Counted from the first letter of the stretch, positions 47,555 to 60,103 are shown. The stretch: 64,000 bases of DNA from Chrysomallon squamiferum (GCA_012295275.1 CM022677.1:4394553-4458552), one strand, 5' to 3'. Notes: a model not told the origin generated them from the sequence alone. Numbers and translations are program-made.

Positions 47555-49056
47555 ATGTATCAGCAGTACACTATTTTAGTTTTGCTTTTATCAGCTGTGA
47601 ACTCAGAACTGTTTACGTCCGTATCACATCTCTACAGCTCTGTACTAGCAGGAAGAGACTTGGCAACAGCATTAAGAAATTTCAGTCATGTTTGTGAAGA
47701 AGGAACTAAATTGGAAATGTTGAAAACAATTTCAGATCAAATGGAACAGTACTGTTCGATAGCACTAAAATACCCAAATCGTTACATAGCCAACCCGATC
47801 TGTGCATTTTTATATATTAAACGTTTCACTTTGGACTGGGATCGAGATGTGCAGCCTATTCTTCACGAAAGTTTTACGTCCCAGACAGAGCTAACTGAAC
47901 TACAAGAAATTCGTGAACATCTTCCAAGTTAGGAAGATTTAGAAGGGGCCGCTGCAGCTGTGTTTCGACTTCAAGACACGTACAAATTAAATGTGTCAAG
48001 ATTAGCAGACGGTTTTATATATAAACGATATATACAGAGATTATCAGCAGAAGACTGTTATCAATTAGGTCGCCTTGCATACCAAACGAAAAAATACAAC
48101 TATGTCTATATTTGGATGGAGATAAGTCTCGAGAAACAAAGAACGGAAACAATTCAGAACGTATCTCGGATAGAATTTCATGACTATGAAATACACGGTA
48201 GAGAATTAGAGGGACAGATAGAACACATTTTAAATCTGACAAATAAACAGTTAACGCTAGCTCCTGAACTAGAACGTACTCCGAAAAGAAGAAAAAAGTA
48301 TTCAAGTATATCAAAACTTAGGAAAGAAAAGAGAAAAGAAAATGCCAGAGTTAAAGAAAAAACAACTTTCGATGCTCTCTGTCGTGGTGAAGACGTTATT
48401 AAAGTACGACAGAGACATCGTTTGAAACGTCGCTACCATTACAGTATTAAAAAGCTGCTTCTAATTCTTAAGCCTGCTAAAGAAGAGATTCTGCATTTCT
48501 CACCGAAAATTGTTCTCTATCATGATTTTATCAGTGATGCTGAAATTGAAGACATTAAAACAGTTTCTATGCCACTTTTAAAAACATCTAAAATCAATCT
48601 GAGATAAGAATTAGCAAAAATACATTTTTAGGAAGAGCTTTCACAGAAGCAGACATGAGAATTGAGAAAAGAATTGAAGCAATCACAGGTCTTTCAATGA
48701 AAGCTGCAGAAGCACTTCAGGTAGCAAACTATGGAATAGGCGGACAGTTCACGGCTCAAACTGACTATTTCCACAAAGCAGATTCTTGCCGTGGAAACAG
48801 AATTGCCACGTGGTTAAACTATTTGAGTGATGTAGAAGGAGGTGCAACAGTGTTTCTTCATCTTGGTGTAAGAATACAACCTAAAGCAGGTTCAGCTATA
48901 TTTTGGTATAATTTGTATCGGAATGGTTCACCTAACAAAATGACAATTCATGTAGCTTGTCCCGTTCTTATTGGCTCTAAATGGGTATCAACTTACTGGA
49001 TTCTAAAAAAAGGGGAAGTATTCAATCGACCATGTTCCACAAATCCAGAAGAATAA
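47555..49056 (+). pseudogene. P4HA: Intronless prolyl 4-hydroxylase alpha-subunit copy (retropseudogene)
   Basis: One frame runs from ATG 47,555 with a signal peptide (MYQQYTILVLLLSAVNS), then ELFTSVSHLYSSVLAGRDLA, the P4HA N-terminal dimerisation region; LEGAAAAVFRLQDTYKLNVS and LSAEDCYQLGRLAY, the peptide-substrate-binding TPR region; FDALCRGED and IVLYHDFISDAEIEDIK before the catalytic domain. A TAG at 47,930-47,932 interrupts it, and a frameshift near 48,590 shifts to the frame with RISKNTFLGRAF, LQVANYGIGGQF, GNRIATWLNYLSDVEGGATV and HVACPVLIGSKWVS. P4HA proteins hydroxylate procollagen in the ER using a His-x-Asp...His iron triad and a Lys. Here the first His is Gln (CAA at 48,757), while Asp (48,763), His (48,949) and Lys (48,979) remain. 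No introns over 1.5 kb, and a poly(A) run 63 bp after the stop, fit retroposition. Confidence 0.92.
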
Positions 49057-49118
49057 ATGAAATACGATGCAGCTTTTAATGTGCGCAGATGCTAGAAAGA
49101 GGTTTCTTTGTTGTTTGT

Positions 49119-49142
49119 GAAAAAAAAAAAAAAAAAAAAAAA
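49119..49142 (+). other. Poly(A) run at the 3' end of the P4HA retrocopy
   Basis: About 24 A residues begin 63 bp after the stop codon; an AATAAA overlaps the stop at 49,052-49,057. AAGTATTT follows the run at 49,151-49,158 and also precedes the ATG at 47,521-47,528, a possible but weak target-site duplication in AT-rich DNA. Confidence 0.7.
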
Positions 49143-50167
<1,025 letters not shown>

Positions 50168-50517
50168 GTGCTAATCAGAGCAAGCTGTTGTGAAGCACGT
50201 CTGCAACGGGCACGCTTTCTGACAGGTCAGCGCGCGTGTCCGTCGCAGAAAAGAGTTTTGGGTAGGGAAAAGAATGGATTCTCGCCACGATTGCAGGACA
50301 CAAGGAAGTGTCCAGCATATCGGATCGTAACGAGTCGGTACGGATGTATCGCAGCCGCAATCCGCCCCCCGTGATATCCGGCACAATCTCTCAGCCATCA
50401 CCGGGTCTGTGTTGTTTGTCGTCCTGGTTGTTCTGCTCTTGGCTGCTGTCGTTGTTTCTTTTTGGCTGCTGTTGTTGTTTCTTTTTGGCTGCTTCCTTCT
50501 GGTCCACGTGGTCCAAA

Positions 50518-50518
<1 letters not shown>
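50168..50518. other. GC-rich island of about 350 bp
   Basis: Sharply richer in G+C and CpG than everything around it (for example GGTCAGCGCGCGTGTCCGTC and GTATCGCAGCCGCAATCCGC). It ends in a CTGCTGTTGTTGTTTCTTTT-type repeat and a T run of about 28 bp. Open frames exist on both strands (minus: RISRGADCGCDTSVPTRYDP) but I recognise none. It could be the 5' part of a retroelement in plus orientation or a foreign insertion. Confidence 0.45.
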
Positions 50519-50550
<32 letters not shown>

Positions 50551-50698
50551 CAATGGTCTTTTCATTGTTTTAAAAGATATTATAAAAAACCTGCAACTAA
50601 AACAAATAAGAACATAAATGTAGTTAACTTATTTACATTTTATTTTAATTTAAAAGATGTTATAAATCCTGAAGCTGACTAAGAATATGAAAAAAAAA

Positions 50699-50730
<32 letters not shown>

Positions 50731-50920
50731 TAAAATAAATAACTAAAATTCAATTTATTAAATTATAAAAAAATTAAATTGAAATAAGACACCATAATCA
50801 GGTTAGTAGTGTCTGAAAGTGGGTTCGTATAGTACGTTTATCATTTTTTAATTTTTAATTTAATTGGCCATTCAAATTGATTCGTCAATCAGCCGATCCA
50901 TCCGTAGATCCATCAGCTAT
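50519..50920. other. AT-rich stretch after the GC island
   Basis: Poly(T) at 50,519-50,547 and (AAT)n near 50,700; nothing else recognised. Confidence 0.5.
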
Positions 50921-50977
50921 TCAACCAATCAATCCGCAAGTCAATAGATTTATATAATTGTTGTTTGTTTTCGTGTC

Positions 50978-51001
50978 AAAAAAAAAAAAAAAAAAAAAAA
51001 A
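50978..51001. other. Homopolymer run at the 3' end of the LINE
   Basis: A run of about 23 A on the plus strand, that is T on the coding strand of the LINE, directly after the last codon region. A poly(A) tail would give T on the plus strand, so the orientation is the opposite of the usual one. Confidence 0.6.
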
Positions 51002-52470
51002 GTTTAAAGTTTGTGTTTTGTTTTGAGGATGTAATTTGTTACTGCAGCGAGGACTAACTCTCTGTCTTTCACGTTTGGTGCCAGGATGTGTTGGAGCGTG
51101 AACTCGATTTTTAGTTCCTCCAATGTATTGCGTAGTGCTTGTCTTTCCTTGGCAAAATTTGGACAGTGAAACAAGTAGTGTTTCATGGTTTCTGAGAGTC
51201 CACAACTGCAGTTTGGTGATGTGTGATGTTATGTTTGTATAGAATTGCGTTTAGGTTGGTTGAGTAACAAATTCTGGCTTTGGTGAGATTGTTGTTGTGT
51301 AGTTTGTTGGCGAGTGTGATTTTGGGTGTTTTGGCGAGTGGTTTGATGTTTAAGTGCCATTTGTTTTTGGTGTTGTTCCATTCGTTTTGCCATTGTTTGT
51401 CGTAATGTTTGGCAGCGATGGAGACAATTTCGTTTATTCCGTAATGTATGTCTGTGCAGATGTCTTCGTCTTTAATGCTGAGTGACTCTTTGGCGTAATG
51501 GTGGTCGGCAAGTTTGTTGCCGATGATGCCGACGTGTGCTGGGAGCCACTCGATGGTTAGTTCTTTCTTGTTGTGTTGTATTTCTTCGTGTAGTTGTTGT
51601 ATTTTGCTGAGCAGGTCTGGTCTGCTGGAACTTCCGGATTGTATTGAGATGACAGAACTTAGACTGTCTGAGAAGATGACTGTGTGTTTGTTGTTGTTGT
51701 GTTTTTATTCCCACAGCATGGTTCTGATGATGGCAACCAGTTTGGCCGTTAGATGCTGAAAGGTAATTTCTGATGCGGCTGAATTGTATAACGAAAGGTG
51801 ATTTCGATGCGGCTGAATTGTATGCATGTGGGTTTGTTTGTGTGATCTTGGGCTATGAAGGCGAATCCTACACTCCCGTTGTCTGGGTTTTTGGATCCGT
51901 CAGTGTAGATGTGCGTGTGTTGTTTGTAGTGGTCGTTTGCTGCTGCCAAAAAAATGATTTTTTTGAATGGTTGGATCTCTGTTTTGTCAGTTTCTCTTTT
52001 TATCAGGAAAGGTGTGTTTATTGTTGGTTTTGTTTCTTTGTGGTATGCCGGCAGTGGCATTTCACCTATTCCTGTTTCCCTTTCGATTTCGCTAGCTGTT
52101 GTCGGGAAATTCGATAGTAGTAGACTATGCGATTTGAAGAGTTGTCCTATCCTTTGTTCATCGGGGACCAGATCCTTGACCGGGTGGTCTGTGTTGAGTG
52201 TGTATTTTCAGGTTGTATTTTAGTAGCTGCAGTTTTCTTCTGTATTTTAATGGTTGGATGCTGTATTCTGACAGGAGGCTGTCGGATGGTGTTGTGTTTG
52301 GCAGGTGGCCGATCACCCTGAGGGCACTTGATTGAATTACGTCTAGTTTTTTTAAATAAAGTTTGGGAGCATTTGAGTAAGCCGTGGCTCCATAGTCGAG
52401 CCTGGAGAGAATACACGCTTTGTATATCAAAATCAGCGTTGACTCGTTTGCTCCCCAACTGGTTCCGGAT
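51000..52470 (-). pseudogene. 5'-truncated non-LTR retrotransposon (Jockey-like): RT end, RNase H and tail
   Basis: On the minus strand, from right to left: MIYKACILSRLDYGATAYSN then LDVIQSSALRVIGHLPNTTP, the C-terminal part of a Jockey/Nimb-type reverse transcriptase (thumb and connection); HTHIYTDGSKNPDNGSVGFA at about 51,910-51,850, the first RNase H motif with its Asp; SSVISIQSG near 51,650; EWLPAHVGIIGNKLADHHYA near 51,555-51,500, the last RNase H motif (HxGIxGNxxAD); and KHYLFHCPNFAKERQAL near 51,185, the HYLLxCPxF tail common to these elements. At least three frameshifts and stops separate them. The 5' end (endonuclease, RT catalytic YxDD) is missing, as in normal 5' truncation. Confidence 0.9.
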
Positions 52471-52486
52471 AAATTTCAGAACAACA

Positions 52487-53037
52487 GAAAAGTTTATATA
52501 GTAATTACATTGTTAACAACGACTCGCAGTTTTCTAAGTATCATTTGTTAAAGAAAAGTTTATATAGTAATTACATTGTTAACAACGACTCGCAGTTTTC
52601 TAAGTATCATCATTTGTTAAAGAATAGTTTATATAGTAATTACATTGTTAACAACGGCTCGCAGTTTTCAAGTATTATCATTTGTTAAAGAAAAGTTTAT
52701 ATAGTAATTACATTGTTAACAACGACTCGCAGTTTTCTAAGTATCATCATTTGTTAAAGAATAGTTTATATAGTAATTACATTGTTAACAACGACTCGCA
52801 GTTTTCTAAGTATCATCATTTGTTAAAGAATAGTTTATATAGTAATTACATTGTTAACAACGACTCGCAGTTTTCTAAGTATCATCATTTGTTAAAGAAT
52901 AGTTTATATAGTAATTACATTGTTAACAACGACTCGCAGTTTTCTAAGTATCATCATTTGTTAAAGAATAGTTTATATAGTAATTACATTGTTAACAACG
53001 ACTCGCAGTTTTCTAAGTATCATCATTTGTTAAAGAA
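52487..53037. repeat. 69-bp minisatellite, eight copies
   Basis: Unit AGAATAGTTTATATAGTAAT, TACATTGTTAACAACGACTC, GCAGTTTTCTAAGTATCATC, ATTTGTTAA. 69 bp is 23 codons, so a plus-strand open frame (52,682-53,083) repeats NSLYSNYIVNNDSQFSKYHH and LLK, ending DGSLNTIRLPSEMN. The first three units differ in length by a few bases. The array abuts the truncated end of the LINE. Confidence 0.95.
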
Positions 53038-54700
53038 TGACGGCAGTTTGAACACAATCAGACTGCCGAGTGAGATGAACTGATCGCGACTCTTTGAAGG
53101 GTTAACAATGACACTAAACGTCTTGTAATTAGTACGTGCAGCTAGATGAACAATGTTATTGTTAGTTTTCACGTTTTTCTATTGTGTAAACAGAAAGATT
53201 TAGCTACGTAGTGACAATTATATGCAACTGTAGAAAGCAGATAGAAAACGAAATAAAAAGTCTGAATGGACTGAAGATAAAAACAAACTTTCGAACCACT
53301 GATTATCTTAAAATGAGAAAAAAATTAAGTCTTTTTCTGCTGTTATCGAAATCAGCTTTTGCAATTAATGTTGAACTTGGAGGCCACGACAGAGAAATTT
53401 GAACAGAAATATGAAAACAACAACAACACAAAAATAAACAGTCATCAGTGACAGACTATTTTTTCGCTGACAGTTAACCTTTAACGTTTGTTAATATTCC
53501 AGTTTTGTATTATTTTAATCTTTATAAATCTGTATTTATTTTTTATTATTTATATTTTAGTTATTTATCACATATTAATAGACACGGCATATTGTTTTTT
53601 TTTAATGTAAATTGATATATGCTATTCCTGGAACGTACCTCCACATTCACATTTATTACTCTTAATACAGCTTTATACGTTGTTTCGTTATCAGCGATTT
53701 TCTGTGGTGCGCAGTGACGTACACCGAGAACCCCACAAACAGAAGAAAGAAAGAAACTGTAGCTGAAGGGAGATTACTCTCATATAATAATAATTTTGGT
53801 TTTTTTTTGGGGGTGCGGGATTCCTGCTGTTATTTGCGGTATTTGTTATTTATGAATTTTGCAGATAAATGTAGATTCTAAGAATCACCAAGAGTTGATT
53901 TCTTTATATATGTAGGTAATAGTAGAATATTTCTTTCTTGAAATGACTGTCTTTTTGTTTTTTTCTAATTTAGCTTGTCAAATGTTTTGTCGTCTGCTTT
54001 TTGGATAGTTTTCAAGGGCAGATAATCAAAAATGAATTATTAAACAATACGATGCAGAATCTTGTCACAAGACTCGAGTTTATTTGTTTTGAGTAATTTA
54101 TCTGACTTTTTATTGATCAATCAACAGAATAATCAGTCATATTTTGCTTTTCATTTAAATTATTATTTAATTATATTTATCAGGTATATGACAGTATTTT
54201 CCAAAACATAATTTTCCTTTAAATTATATAACTGACAACATCATAATGGCAACAACAACAATAATAAAAAAGAAAAGAATAATAATAATAATAAAAAAGT
54301 AAAAAAATAATAAAATATTGACAAATTTTTATCTGAATAAAATTTGCTGGTAATTTTCCTTCATAATGTGTGGAAAATCTGTTTTCATTTCAGTCATTTA
54401 GCAAACAGAACACTGAATATCTCGTACAGTTTCAAACCAGTATACACGTGTTTTATATCAAAATGGCGATTTCTGAAGCTCAACAGTATTTTTAAGCATG
54501 ATGCAGAAATTAACAAATTTTAATTAATTGCACTAAATCGCTCAGCTGTACCTTACAGTTTGATTATTAATTTCCAAATTTAAGTAACTGGTAAATTCAT
54601 TTATTTGTATCAAATTTGGTAGAATATAAAGGAAACTATAAACTTGTCTGTCAATTCTCCATTGTTTATCAAAGAAACAAATATTTTTCTTTTTTCTGTT
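53038..54700. other. AT-rich stretch with one short ORF
   Basis: A plus-strand frame at 53,211-53,402 (CNCRKQIENEIKSLNGLKIK then TTDYLKMRKKLSLFLLLSKS) and, in another frame, KNKQSSVTDYFF at about 53,425-53,460, which recalls the ITDFF end of Tigger-type transposases; too weak to call. An AAGGGAGATTACTC motif is at 53,776. Confidence 0.35.
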
Positions 54701-54705
54701 TTTAG

Positions 54706-54829
54706 GAGATCTCGCTGTGTTGAAGACATAAGTCAACATGACAGATTTCAGTTTTATCCAGTTTTAGTTCACGTTGTATCTTATACATCAGTCAAACAAC
54801 GTGGAAATATTCAAATTTTAGGAAAATAA
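54706..54829 (+). CDS. Candidate terminal plus-strand exon
   Basis: A TTTTTTCTGTTTTTAG acceptor opens a frame RSRCVEDISQHDRFQFYPVL then VHVVSYTSVKQRGNIQILGK to TAA. Good pyrimidine tract and coding-like composition, but no upstream exon was found to fix the phase. Not recognised. Confidence 0.38.
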
Positions 54830-55057
54830 TTTGTTTTCTTCTTCACTAAAGGAGATGATTGTTTTCTCAGTCATGATCCTGTTCAGAGAATCCATTGTTA
54901 CTTTAAATTCAAACTCTAAAACTATGTAATATTTATATATATATTTAATAATGAATAACAGCTGAAGGCTTTTAGTTTCAAGATTTATATCTGATTATCT
55001 ACAAAAGTTCCGACATTGTTTATTTTTTCTGTATAAATAATTATTGTTCCCAGACAA

Positions 55058-55620
55058 GATGGCTGCCATCATGTGGCAATTCTGTGTAAGATTCTTCGAA
55101 CATCAAACAAAACAGTAAATCCCTAAACACCGGCAGTCATCCAGCAACAACAAAACAAATAAAATAAATAAAGGAACACAATAACCTTTATTAAAATATA
55201 CTGTACTAATTATAAACCGATGTAGTTTTTTTTTTTTTTTTTTTTTTTATTTTATTTTATTTTATTTTATTTTTTAATCTTATTATTAGCCAACCAGAAA
55301 TTCATAAAGACCGTAAATCATCGAGCATTTTTCCGCAACTACTATACTAAAACAAATAAAATAATACAAATAAAAAAGATGTCAAAACAAATAAAATAAA
55401 TAAAGGAACATAATAACCTTATTAAAATATACCTTACTTTCTTTCTTTTTCTTAATTTATTTATGTTAATGCACGAAATAAAATCACAAAACTTAGAACT
55501 CACATTACAATAAGTTGCTTATTATTGTCCCGGAATTTACCAAGGTTTGATATAGGTCTGAAGAATTGGTCTGAAAAAAAAAAAAAAAATAATAATAATA
55601 ATAAAATAAAATAAATAATA
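55058..55620. repeat. Interspersed repeat family R1, copy 3
   Basis: From CAAGATGGCTGCCATCATGT to GGTCTGAAGAATTGGTCTGA and an A run. Compared with copy 2 it contains an internal repetition (AAACAAATAAAATAAATAAAG occurs at about 55,155 and 55,385). Confidence 0.75.
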
Positions 55621-57030
55621 ATTTTCCTTTGTTTTACATGCATCGCATTTTAAACTGTAGTCTGTGTAAGATATCTCATATTACCGTCATTACTAAAACT
55701 AATGTTTACTGTTATCTAAACTGAGTATGCGTTAAAACAACAAATGATCCCATCAAACAATTCATAATGGCACTACATTTAAACTTTATTTCTCTTAAAA
55801 TAAAAATGTGTGTGTGTGTGTGTGTGTGTGATCAATGTTTGAACCTATTCTATCATCTGTTATCAGTAACAAAGTAGAAACTAATCAAATGAAGGGTGTA
55901 TTCACCTTTTCGGGTGTCTTTTCCTGGCGTGCTGAAATGTTAAATAAAAACATATGAAAGTAAATACGTTTTAATATATTTGTAAAATTTCAATAATAAG
56001 TAATAGTATTTCAAAATAATTAATTTTATAATTGAGACAGAGACACACACATTTATGTAAGCGATTTTTATTTTTATTTTTTTTTTTTTTTTATTCCTAT
56101 ATTTAGAATTAGAAAACGTGTTGGCTTAGGAATTTTATTTTATTTTTAAAAATATTCATTTTCTAATTTCATTCGAATTTTATTCCTGAATATTTACTGC
56201 ACTTCCAACTAGAAATATTAAGATGAATATCACTTCATATATAATTAATTATTTGCTAATATTTCAAGTGTAACCTCAGCTTTTAAATACATACCTGTCT
56301 AGAAAAAGAAAATCAATATTTAATTATCAATACAATCTCAGGTGCAGCTAAAAACTAATCCTATTTTGTTAGTAACAGATAACTGGAATCTGGAAGCCCT
56401 TTATATTTCTATATCCTTGAATGAGATGATATATGAAAGTAAGTATGTTTTAATATATTTGTCAAATTTCAATAATAAATAAAAGTATTTCAAAATAATT
56501 AATTTTATAACTGAGACACACACACACACAAACTTATTTATGTATACGACAAATTATACTGAAAATTACAGGTATGATTTCACTGTGAACATTCAGAAAT
56601 ATAGATGGAACTTCCGTGTTTTTCTGAGGCCTAGAATTGTTTTTGATCAGAAGACTGGTAAATTTCTCTCAATCTCAGTTTTGTCGTATAAACGACCGTA
56701 ATGTAAGCTGAAGGCGTTTTTCAGGTTTCTGAATAAAGACCAAACATTAATTCTAAAAGCAAGGGTTCTTTTTAATATTATCACTGAAAAAATATAGGAG
56801 GAAAATGTATATACGCAATCTGAATGTGTGTGTGTGTGTGTGTGTGTCCATATCTATCTGTATAAAAATGTAAAATTATCCCATTTAAATTTATTTTGTG
56901 AATATGAATGTGTAAAAAAAATGCCTTTTGTAAACTGCGAATGTAAAAAAGGACTCAATATTTTTATTGAAATGTACGCAAACTAATAAAAACATGTTCC
57001 TTATATTAATTCAGGTCTTTTGTTTTATGA
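55621..57030. other. AT-rich stretch with short TG and internal duplications
   Basis: (GT)n at 55,808-55,830 and 56,825-56,847. A segment near 55,960-56,050 (GAAAGTAAATACGTTTTAAT) recurs at 56,430-56,520, an internal duplication about 475 bp apart. No exons recognised. Confidence 0.55.
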
Positions 57031-57037
57031 TTTACAG

Positions 57038-57233
57038 TCAGCGATCAAGTGGGTTAAGAGAATTTACATTATCCTCACATGAAGAAATCACAGTTGTTTT
57101 CACTCGAGTGTTTACAATAATCATGTTCTATGAAAAAGGATACATTTTCAGAGATAGGTTTGATGCTGAAGTGTGCACTTGTTTAATCAACACAGCATGT
57201 TTTTCTACCGAGTTCAAAATAAATAAAGTGTAA
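57038..57233 (+). CDS. Candidate terminal plus-strand exon
   Basis: After a GATTTACAG acceptor the plus strand reads QRSSGLREFTLSSHEEITVV, FTRVFTIIMFYEKGYIFRDR, FDAEVCTCLINTACFSTEFK and INKV to TAA, with AATAAA overlapping the end. Open for 65 codons with balanced composition. Its start SQRSSGLREF recalls the start of the 54.7 kb exon (RSRCVEDIS), but the similarity is too low to claim homology. Unrecognised. Confidence 0.42.
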
Positions 57234-57419
57234 TGAAACTTATAAACAACATTCACAGATTTCTTCGTTGGAATATTTAGATTACTGTTACAAAAATGTG
57301 TTCAAAATTTTTGGTAGAAATGTTTATTGCATTCGTAACAGTTCATTCAAATTTATCTTAATAATGCATTAATAATGAAAAACAAGGCAACAACAGAAAA
57401 TGAAAAAATTATATTTATT

Positions 57420-57624
57420 TTAATAAATATCAACATTAGAAATTATAACATCTAAACAACAAGTGTAAGTTAAACAGATATGTCTCTGTACAGAAGACAC
57501 AGCAGGTACAGATCTAGGGTGTGGTGTGTTAACATATTTGTGTGATGAGAAAATATCACAAATGTTCTCTTGCTCCTCAACCATATAACACTTTCGTTTT
57601 TTATTTTGTTCTCTCACACACTGC
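57420..57624 (-). CDS. Candidate terminal minus-strand exon
   Basis: Minus strand, acceptor TTTTATTTCAG. One frame is open for about 68 codons: QCVREQNKKRKCYMVEEQEN, ICDIFSSHKYVNTPHPRSVP, AVSSVQRHICLTYTCCLDVI, then TAA. If joined to the exon at 58,758-58,870 in its phase, however, the frame would be AVCERTK and stop. AATAAA-type signals follow. Unrecognised. Confidence 0.4.
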
Positions 57625-57853
57625 CTGAAATAAAAAATATAAAGAGTTACCAAGTAAAATTTCTCAAACAGATTGTCATAGAATTTTATGGTATTTTAAA
57701 AGAATGAGAAAGAGAGACAAAGCAAGAAAGATATAATGAGAGAGAGAGAAAAAAGTTAGGAAGATGATGACAGAAAAAAACAAGTGAAACAGAAAAAATA
57801 CAAAAAACCCAACAACATTCAACAAAATAAAATAAAATATAAGTGAAATATTG

Positions 57854-57931
<78 letters not shown>

Positions 57932-58757
57932 TGTATACACATTTTTAACAGTGCTCTTATGGTTAATCTTTAAACTAACAGGCTCAGAAATCACATCCTG
58001 GCCTTATATAAATGATAAATGAGATTACCAAAAACACTTCTTATTAAAAACATTTCAATGAAAACAACAAAGATAAAGATCTGAAAACAAAAATCTGAAA
58101 ACAAAAATCTAATAAAAATATGATTTCCTTTATAAACTTTGATCTGTGTATTTTATCAGCACATAAATATCAGTATCGGTGTGTATGAATTAACAGAATA
58201 TTTTATCATGTTATTCTATATCAGAAAATGTTGATTAGAGTATTTAAAAAATCATACAAACACGATGATAGAAAGTATTATTTTCTATATCAGAACACTG
58301 GATAGAGGCAACAATCATCAGTTAAGTTGTATGGTTGAAATTATCATTCTTTGTATCAGAACATTTTCTATAGAGCATTTTTAAAATCATTTTCTATGAA
58401 GTAGAATTGACATTCATTCATTCATTCATTCATAACAGTGGTAGGAGCAGAAGTTGCAATATTAGTAGCTAATTGATACTACTGGAGAATTAGATACTAC
58501 TACTAATAATAACAATAACAATAACAATAATAATATTAATAATAACAACAACAATAATAAGAAAGAAGAAGAAGAAGAAGAAGAAGAAGAAGAAGAAGAT
58601 GAAGAAGAAGAAGAAGAAAATGGTGAAGAAGAGAAAATAAGAATATGTTTTTCACGGTTATACATATATTAAAATAAAAATAATTACTTGTTTTGGGGTT
58701 TATTATTATTATTATTATTATTATTATTTTATAACAGTTACCATTAAGATTACTCAC
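57625..58757. repeat. (CA)n, (GAA)n and (AAT)n microsatellites in AT-rich DNA
   Basis: (CA)n of 70 bp at 57,857-57,927; (AAT)/(AAC) and (GAA)n at 58,500-58,620; (ATT)n at 58,701-58,727. A 60-bp segment with TATCATxTTxTATATCAGAA recurs three times between 58,200 and 58,370. Confidence 0.85.
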
Positions 58758-58870
58758 AGCACACTCAGTGTCTGTTTTGCTGAGGCTAAGGAAGATCACT
58801 GTTGTGTTAGAACACATTGCCAAACACACAGCTCGGAAAGCCTGGATTCCAAGATAAATTCTAAACCTAG
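58758..58870 (-). CDS. Candidate exon of the KASH5-like paralog, copy B (exon 6)
   Basis: Minus strand, acceptor TATTTTTTAG, donor GCT/GTGAGT. In the phase left by the exon at 59,829-60,007 it reads LGLEFILESRLSELCVWQCV then LTQQ and TGA. Another frame is open throughout (RFRIYLGIQAFRAVCLAMCS then NTTVIFLSLSKTDTECA) and would need a different upstream phase. Either the gene ends here or a frameshift separates the exons. Confidence 0.4.
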
Positions 58871-59406
58871 CTAAAAAATAAATAAATAAACAAAAATGAA
58901 GGTGTTAATAATTAATGAAAATATAGAATACTAAATTATTCAGTAGGATGTAATATTTAATAAAATAATAAAACAATTAATAATGTTATATATCCAATAT
59001 TATGTAATTCAGTATGATTATATTTTAAATAAATTAAAAATAATAAGAAAATAAATAAATATATAAATAAAAGATAGATAGATACATACTTACATTAGAT
59101 AGATACACAGAAGATAAATAGAAAGATTTATAAATAAATAAAAATCAATAAAATAAAAAAAATCAACTGTCTACAAAAACTTGTTTTAAGAGCATTTTTA
59201 TAAATTAAAACTATAAATAAATTTAGAATTATTTAAATAACTGGTTCTTAAGCTATTTATATTCAGAATTATCAAAAGAGAACTTAAAGAAAGATTATAT
59301 ATAATATTTTCTTTCTTTGTTATACTTCAAAAAATATTACAACTTTGACAATAATTGTTAAAAATCATAACAAAAAGAAAGAAAGAAAAAAGAAAGAAAC
59401 TTACTA

Positions 59407-59692
59407 ATTAGGACGAAATAAGAAATGTTATAAAGACACAGACTGACATACAGAAGGACAAACAGATAAGTATATATTAAGTAGAGACATAGGTATATAG
59501 ACAGATTCTCAGAAAGAAATACACACAGACAAACAGATAAGTATATATTAAGTAGAGACATAGGTATATAGACAGATTCTCAGAAAGAAATACACACAGA
59601 CAAACAGATAAGTATATAGTAAGTACAGAGAAAGAAATACACACAGACAAACAGATAGGTTATATATAGACAGATTCTCAGAAAGACAAATA
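59407..59692. repeat. 71-bp tandem repeat, about 3.5 copies
   Basis: ACACAGACAAACAGATAAGT, ATATATTAAGTAGAGACATA, GGTATATAGACAGATTCTCA, GAAAGAAAT. The first two copies are nearly identical; the rest are shortened. Confidence 0.88.
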
Positions 59693-59828
59693 TATTTATC
59701 TGAACATTTTCAAGGAAAGAAATGCAAAAAGAAAAGCAGAGAGAGACAGAAATAAAATAAATAAATAGGGAGGCAGACAGAAAGAGAAACAGACAGATAG
59801 ACTAAGACATATTTACAGACATATTTAC

Positions 59829-60007
59829 CTGAATATTTTTTAAAGATTTTAAAATTCTGACTAAGTGACTAGGTTGTAAAGCTTGTGGTGGTTTAAGTCT
59901 TGGTCTGGCTGCTTTCAACAACAACTCCAGTTTCACAAGAAGATTAGTCAGTCGAGTCAAACTTTTTCTGTGGCTGTGGATGCATATCTTCCATGCTGTC
60001 ACCCTTA
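59829..60007 (-). CDS. Candidate exon of the KASH5-like paralog, copy B (exon 5)
   Basis: Minus strand, acceptor CTTTCTTCCAG, donor CAG/GTAAAT. In phase with exon 4: VRVTAWKICIHSHRKSLTRL, TNLLVKLELLLKAARPRLKP, PQALQPSHLVRILKSLKNIQ. Leu-rich and helical. The overlapping frame KESEQTAGTTLTKEKKLVSK then SSSKGDSMEDMHPQPQKKFD, which starts upstream in what would be a 96-bp intron, also looks coding, so an alternative model is one continuous exon with two frameshifts. Confidence 0.45.
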
Positions 60008-60103
60008 CTGGAAGAAAGTTTTGAAACTAATTTCTTTTCTTTTGTCAGAGTTGTTCCAGCAGTTTGTTCACTTTCTTTCTTAGACATTATTTTTACTGAA
60101 TAC

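Noticed and set aside
48015-48314. Minus-strand open frame of 99 codons
   Set aside because: Antisense shadow of the P4HA copy.
50168-50401. Minus-strand frame RISRGADCGCDTSVPTRYDP as a gene
   Set aside because: GC-rich DNA is open in several frames on both strands; no homology recognised.
51514-52321. Several plus-strand open frames of 64-114 codons
   Set aside because: They are antisense shadows of the minus-strand LINE RT/RNase H region.
53211-53402. Possible Tigger-type transposase end (KQSSVTDYFF nearby)
   Set aside because: Only one short motif in a different frame from the ORF; not enough for a call.
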